DNA of 64,000 bases from Streptomyces sp. JH34 (lineage in GTDB: Bacteria > Actinomycetota > Actinomycetes > Streptomycetales > Streptomycetaceae), in the NCBI RefSeq assembly GCF_029428875.1, contig NZ_JAJSOO010000001.1:1798001-1862000 (forward strand), written 5' to 3'. Position numbers and translations under genes: made by a program. Below the pieces are notes generated by a model. It searched no databases, was not told where the DNA came from, and saw only the letters and a program-made list of their open reading frames with translations. Below, in pieces: positions 60,433 through 64,000 of this stretch; within the stretch, counting starts at the first letter, position 1; every line of letters begins with the position of its first letter.

Positions 60433-63207
60433 CTACGGAGCGGTTTCCCCGCGGATGACGGCCAATACTCCGTCGAGCTCGTCCGGTTTCACCATGACAT
60501 CGCGGGCTTTGGAACCCTCGCTGGGACCCACGATGTTGCGTGACTCCATGAGATCCATCAGCCGACCGGCCTTGGCGAAGCCGACCCGCAGCTTGCGCTG
60601 CAGCATCGATGTCGAGCCGAACTGGGTGGACACGACCAGTTCGGCCGCCTGGCAGAGCAGGTCGAGGTCGTCGCCGATGTCCTCGTCGATCTCCTTCTTC
60701 TGCTTGGTGCCGACCACCACGTCCTCGCGGAAGACCGGCGCCATCTGATCCTTGCAGTGCTGGACGACGGCCGCGACCTCGTCCTCGGTGACGAAGGCCC
60801 CCTGCATACGGGTCGGCTTGTTCGCCCCCATCGGCAGGAACAGACCGTCACCCTTTCCGATGAGCTTTTCGGCTCCGGGCTGGTCGAGGATGACCCGGCT
60901 GTCGGCGAGCGACGAGGTGGCGAAGGCGAGGCGGGACGGCACATTGGCCTTGATCAGGCCCGTGACGACGTCGACCGAGGGGCGCTGAGTGGCGAGCACC
61001 AGGTGGATGCCGGCGGCGCGCGCCAGCTGGGTGATCCGGACGATGGAGTCCTCGACGTCACGCGGGGCCACCATCATGAGGTCCGCCAGCTCGTCGACGA
61101 TGACCAGGAGGTACGGGTAGGGCGAGAGCTCCCGCTCGCTCCCCTCGGGAGCCTTCGCCTTGCCGCTGCGCACCGCGTGGTTGAAGTCGTCGATGTGCCG
61201 GAAGCCGTAGGCCGCGAGGTCGTCGTAGCGCAGGTCCATCTCCCGCACGACCCACTGGAGTGCCTCGGCGGCCTTCTTCGGGTTGGTGATGATGGGAGTG
61301 ATGAGGTGCGGGATGCCCTCGTAGGCGGTGAGCTCGACCCGCTTCGGGTCGACGAGCACCATCCGTACGTCCTCCGGTGTCGCCCGCACCATGACGGAGG
61401 TGATCAGGCAGTTGATGCAGGAGGACTTACCGGAACCGGTCGCACCCGCGACCAGGACGTGCGGCATGTTCGCCAGGTTGGCCATCTCGTAGCCGCCCTC
61501 GACGTTCTTGCCGAGCGCGACGAGCATCGGGTGGTCGTCCTCGGCCGCGTCGGCCAGGCGCAGGACGTCGCCGAGGTTGACCATCTCCCGGTCTGAGTTG
61601 GGGATTTCGATACCGACGGCGGACTTGCCCGGGATCGGGGAGATGATCCGGACGTCCGGACTGGCGACCGCGTACGCGATGTTCTTGGTGAGGGCGGTGA
61701 TCCGCTCGACCTTGACTGCGGGGCCGAGTTCCACCTCGTACCGGGTGACCGTCGGGCCGCGGGTGAAGCCGGTGACGGACGCGTCGACCTTGAACTCCGT
61801 GAAGACGGTGGTCAGCGAGGCGACGACCGCGTCGTTGGCGGCGCTGCGCGTCTTACCGGGACCACCCCGCTCCAGCAGGTCCAGCGAGGGGAGCGAGTAG
61901 GTGATGTCGCCGGAGAGCTGGAGCTGCTCGGCGCGGGCGGGCAGCGACCCGGACCGCTCGGGTGCCGGCTTCGTCAGATCGGGGACGCCGCCGGAGGGCG
62001 AGCTGCCCTTCTCCGCTCCCCCGCCACCGGACGTCGCCTTCTCGGCCGACCGCGCGCCGGGGACCGGGGTCCCGGTCCGCTCCCGGTCCGTGGACACGCC
62101 CTGGGTCAGATCGGCCACGACCGGCGACGGGGGCATCCCGTTGAGCACCGCCCCGTCGAGTGCGGCAGCGGCGGCCGCCGCGACGTCGACGGCGTCCATG
62201 GAGCGGTTCATCGCGGGCTGTGCGGACGGCTTGCGGGGGCGCCGGCGCTTGGCCGGCGCTTCTCCCTCGGAGTGATCCGGATCGTAGACGCCGTCCGCCT
62301 CAGAGCGGCGCGCCGAGGACCGCCGCGAGCGCTCGGGCAGCGCTTCGCGCCACTGGTCCTCGTACCGCTCGTCATCACTCCCGTCCTCCTCGCCCGGCGG
62401 GTACACCGGGTCGGCGATGCCGAGCCTGACGCCCAGTTGCCGCAGCCTCCGGGGGATGGCGTTGACCGGGGTCGCGGTGACGACGAGGAGTCCGAACACG
62501 GTCAGCAGCAGGAGCAGCGGTACGGCGAGTACCTCGCCCATCATGAAGACGAGGGGCTGCGAGGCTCCCCAGCCGATGAGCCCGCCCGCGTCCTGCATGG
62601 CGCCGGTGCCGTCCTCACGGCCGGGCGACCCGCAGGCGATGTGGACCTGGCCGAGGACCCCGATGACGAGCGCGGACAGCCCGATGACGATACGGCCGTT
62701 GGCCTCGGGCTTCTCCGGGTACAGGATCAGCCGCACGGCCACCGCGCCCAGCAGTATCGGCACCAGCAGGTCGAGCCGGCCGAACGCCCCGGTCACGAGC
62801 ATCTCGACGAGATCGCCCACGGGGCCCTTCAGATGGGACCACGTGCCCGCCGCCACGACCAGCGCGAGGCCGAGGAGCAGCAGGGCGAGTCCGTCCTTGC
62901 GGTGGGCCGGGTCAAGTCCCTTCGCACCGCGCCCTATGGAGCGGAACACCGCCCCGACTCCGTGCGCGGTGCCCAGCCACAGCGCACGCACGAGTCTGTA
63001 CACGCCCCCCGTGGGGGACGGCGCGGGCTTCGGCGCCGGCTTCTTCGCCGCCGCCTTCCTGGCGGGTGCCTTCTTGACGGGCACTGTCTTCTTCGCCGCA
63101 GCCTTCTTGGCGGGTGCGGCTTTCTTTGCCGGTCCCTGCGTACGGCCGGCACCCTTCGCGGTGCCCGCCGTGCCCAGGGAACCCTTGCCGGACGTACGTG
63201 AGGCCAT
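60433..63207 (-). CDS. ftsK: DNA translocase FtsK/SpoIIIE
   Basis: The product has 924 residues. A Lys/Ala/Pro-repeat N terminus (AKKAAPAKKAAAKKTVPVKK) precedes four to five membrane helices (residues about 95-270), a Pro/Gly-rich linker, the RecA-like motor (VAGATGSGKSSCIN, LVIVDELADLMM) and a C-terminal gamma winged helix (STSMLQRKLRVGFAKAGRLM). It pumps chromosomes through septa during sporulation. ATG 63207 starts MASRTSGKGSLG. It lies about 215 bases upstream of the RodZ-like gene. Confidence 0.95.
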   Translation of the reverse strand: MASRTSGKGSLGTAGTAKGAGRTQGPAKKAAPAKKAAAKKTVPVKKAPARKAAAKKPAPKPAPSPTGGVYRLVRALWLGTAHGVGAVFRSIGRGAKGLDPAHRKDGLALLLLGLALVVAAGTWSHLKGPVGDLVEMLVTGAFGRLDLLVPILLGAVAVRLILYPEKPEANGRIVIGLSALVIGVLGQVHIACGSPGREDGTGAMQDAGGLIGWGASQPLVFMMGEVLAVPLLLLLTVFGLLVVTATPVNAIPRRLRQLGVRLGIADPVYPPGEEDGSDDERYEDQWREALPERSRRSSARRSEADGVYDPDHSEGEAPAKRRRPRKPSAQPAMNRSMDAVDVAAAAAAALDGAVLNGMPPSPVVADLTQGVSTDRERTGTPVPGARSAEKATSGGGGAEKGSSPSGGVPDLTKPAPERSGSLPARAEQLQLSGDITYSLPSLDLLERGGPGKTRSAANDAVVASLTTVFTEFKVDASVTGFTRGPTVTRYEVELGPAVKVERITALTKNIAYAVASPDVRIISPIPGKSAVGIEIPNSDREMVNLGDVLRLADAAEDDHPMLVALGKNVEGGYEMANLANMPHVLVAGATGSGKSSCINCLITSVMVRATPEDVRMVLVDPKRVELTAYEGIPHLITPIITNPKKAAEALQWVVREMDLRYDDLAAYGFRHIDDFNHAVRSGKAKAPEGSERELSPYPYLLVIVDELADLMMVAPRDVEDSIVRITQLARAAGIHLVLATQRPSVDVVTGLIKANVPSRLAFATSSLADSRVILDQPGAEKLIGKGDGLFLPMGANKPTRMQGAFVTEDEVAAVVQHCKDQMAPVFREDVVVGTKQKKEIDEDIGDDLDLLCQAAELVVSTQFGSTSMLQRKLRVGFAKAGRLMDLMESRNIVGPSEGSKARDVMVKPDELDGVLAVIRGETAP

Positions 63208-63317
63208 GTGACTGAGGTTACCGGTGCTTACGCCGGTGGACACGTGTGCCCACGGCTTCACCCGTCCGTGTCGCCCTTGTACGGACGCGGAACTGACGGC
63301 CCTTCAGCCGCGGCGGG

Positions 63318-63998
63318 TCAGCTCTGCGAGGGAAGCGTGGCCGCGGAACCGCCCGCGCCCGGCTCCAGTGCGTCGAGGGCGCGCCGCAGCCCGGTGAGCT
63401 TGCGCTCGAGATGCGCTGCGGTGGCCACGGCGGCCGCGTCCGCGGACTCGTCGTCCAACTGCTTGGAGAGGGCCTCCGCCTGCTCCTCGACGGCGGCGAG
63501 CCGCGCCGAGAGCTCGGCGAGCAGACCGGCCGGCTCCTTCTCGTCGGGGCCCTGGTGGGGGCCGCCCTCGATCTGGAGCCTCAGCAGCGCCGCCTGCTCC
63601 CGCAGCTGGCAGTTCTTCATGTACAGCTCGACGAAGACCGAGACCTTGGCGCGCAGCACCCAGGGGTCGAACGGCTTCGAGATGTAGTCGACCGCGCCCG
63701 CCGCGTAACCACGGAAGGTGTGGTGCGGGCCGTGGTTGATCGCGGTCAGGAAGATGATCGGGATGTCCCGGGTCCGCTCCCGCCGCTTGATGTGCGCAGC
63801 CGTCTCGAATCCATCCATACCGGGCATCTGCACATCCAGCAGGATGACCGCGAAATCGTCCGTGAGCAGCGCCTTGAGCGCCTCCTCCCCTGACGATGCC
63901 CGGACCAGTGTCTGATCGAGCGCAGAGAGGATGGCCTCCAGCGCCAGCAGATTCTCCGGCCGGTCATCGACCAGGAGGATCTTGGCCTTCTGCACCAT
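63318..63998 (-). CDS. osaB: Response regulator with coiled-coil output, OsaB-like
   Basis: The product has 226 residues. The receiver domain is complete (VDDRPENL, phospho-acceptor Asp in VILLDVQMPGMDG, Thr in FLTA, Lys in ISKPFDP). In place of a DNA-binding domain there is a long helical, heptad-rich C terminus (AELSARLAAVEEQAEALSKQ, LERKLTGLRRALDAL). That architecture and the location next to ftsK match OsaB, which in Streptomyces coelicolor is needed for growth after osmotic stress and is encoded beside the hybrid kinase OsaA. Any kinase gene would lie beyond the window edge 2 bases away. Confidence 0.82.
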   Translation of the reverse strand: MVQKAKILLVDDRPENLLALEAILSALDQTLVRASSGEEALKALLTDDFAVILLDVQMPGMDGFETAAHIKRRERTRDIPIIFLTAINHGPHHTFRGYAAGAVDYISKPFDPWVLRAKVSVFVELYMKNCQLREQAALLRLQIEGGPHQGPDEKEPAGLLAELSARLAAVEEQAEALSKQLDDESADAAAVATAAHLERKLTGLRRALDALEPGAGGSAATLPSQS

Positions 63999-64000
63999 GG

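Overview
The window is a very GC-rich chromosomal segment with strong third-codon-position G/C bias, GTG starts and short intergenic gaps. Gene content and order match the conserved core arm of a Streptomyces chromosome: nrdJ-nrdR / lexA / DinG-like helicase ... hflX ... rsh-dapF-miaA-miaB ... gluABCD ... recX-recA ... lhr-nei ... dpsB-clgR-cinA-pgsA-rimO ... ftsK-osaB-like regulator. No rRNA, tRNA, CRISPR array or prophage was seen. The assignment rests on recognised protein families and gene order read from the sequence; no database search was run.

Layout. (1) 0-8.5 kb: a YdbC/DUF4937 protein, a TerD-type stress protein, the B12-dependent ribonucleotide reductase operon nrdR-nrdJ with two tandem NrdR boxes, lexA under a near-perfect actinobacterial SOS box, and a DinG/XPD-like Fe-S helicase. 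(2) 8.6-14.6 kb: a four-gene operon for an NRPS-independent siderophore (diaminobutyrate-type aminotransferase, IucA-like synthetase, IucB/AlcB-like acyltransferase, DesD/IucC-like synthetase). It resembles rhizobactin/schizokinen loci but lacks the decarboxylase, the N-hydroxylase, any transporter and any recognisable iron box. (3) 14.9-23.2 kb: a secreted trypsin-like lipoprotein, HflX, an M1-type peptidase, a second-type RelA/SpoT homologue, DapF and a small membrane protein. (4) 23.2-26 kb: a small accessory patch with a frameshifted N-terminal integrase remnant fused to an IS3-type transposase remnant, an intact metallo-beta-lactamase-fold hydrolase, and an IS5-type transposase tail. (5) 26-33 kb: miaA, an MT0933-like antitoxin gene behind a palindromic operator-like element, a frameshifted extradiol-dioxygenase-fold gene, miaB, an orphan TAXI-type solute-binding protein and a TctE-like two-component system. 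(6) 33-37 kb: the GluABCD-type glutamate ABC importer.

(7) 37-41 kb: an FAD monooxygenase and a sulfur-metabolism unit in which a short Cys-ended leader peptide precedes cysteine dioxygenase and a rhodanese. (8) 41-48 kb: recX-recA, an AI-2E family membrane protein, DUF3046, an alpha/alpha-toroid protein and AzlCD with an AraC regulator. (9) 48-54.5 kb: the giant helicase Lhr and an Fpg/Nei glycosylase separated by a 9-bp tandem repeat, then a frameshifted barstar-like gene. (10) 54.5-64 kb: CsbD, DpsB, ClgR, the cinA/pgsA/rimO operon, a RodZ-like protein, FtsK and an OsaB-like response regulator at the window edge.

Functional themes. Genome maintenance is dense here (LexA, RecA, RecX, DinG-like helicase, Lhr, Nei, FtsK, and NrdR/NrdJ for dNTP supply). 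So are stress and stringent control (Rsh, HflX, DpsB, ClgR, CsbD, OsaB-like) and tRNA/ribosome thiomethylation (MiaA, MiaB, RimO). Three genes carry what look like single-base frameshifts (integrase remnant, dioxygenase-like, barstar-like). For the latter two, decay and sequencing error cannot be told apart from sequence alone.
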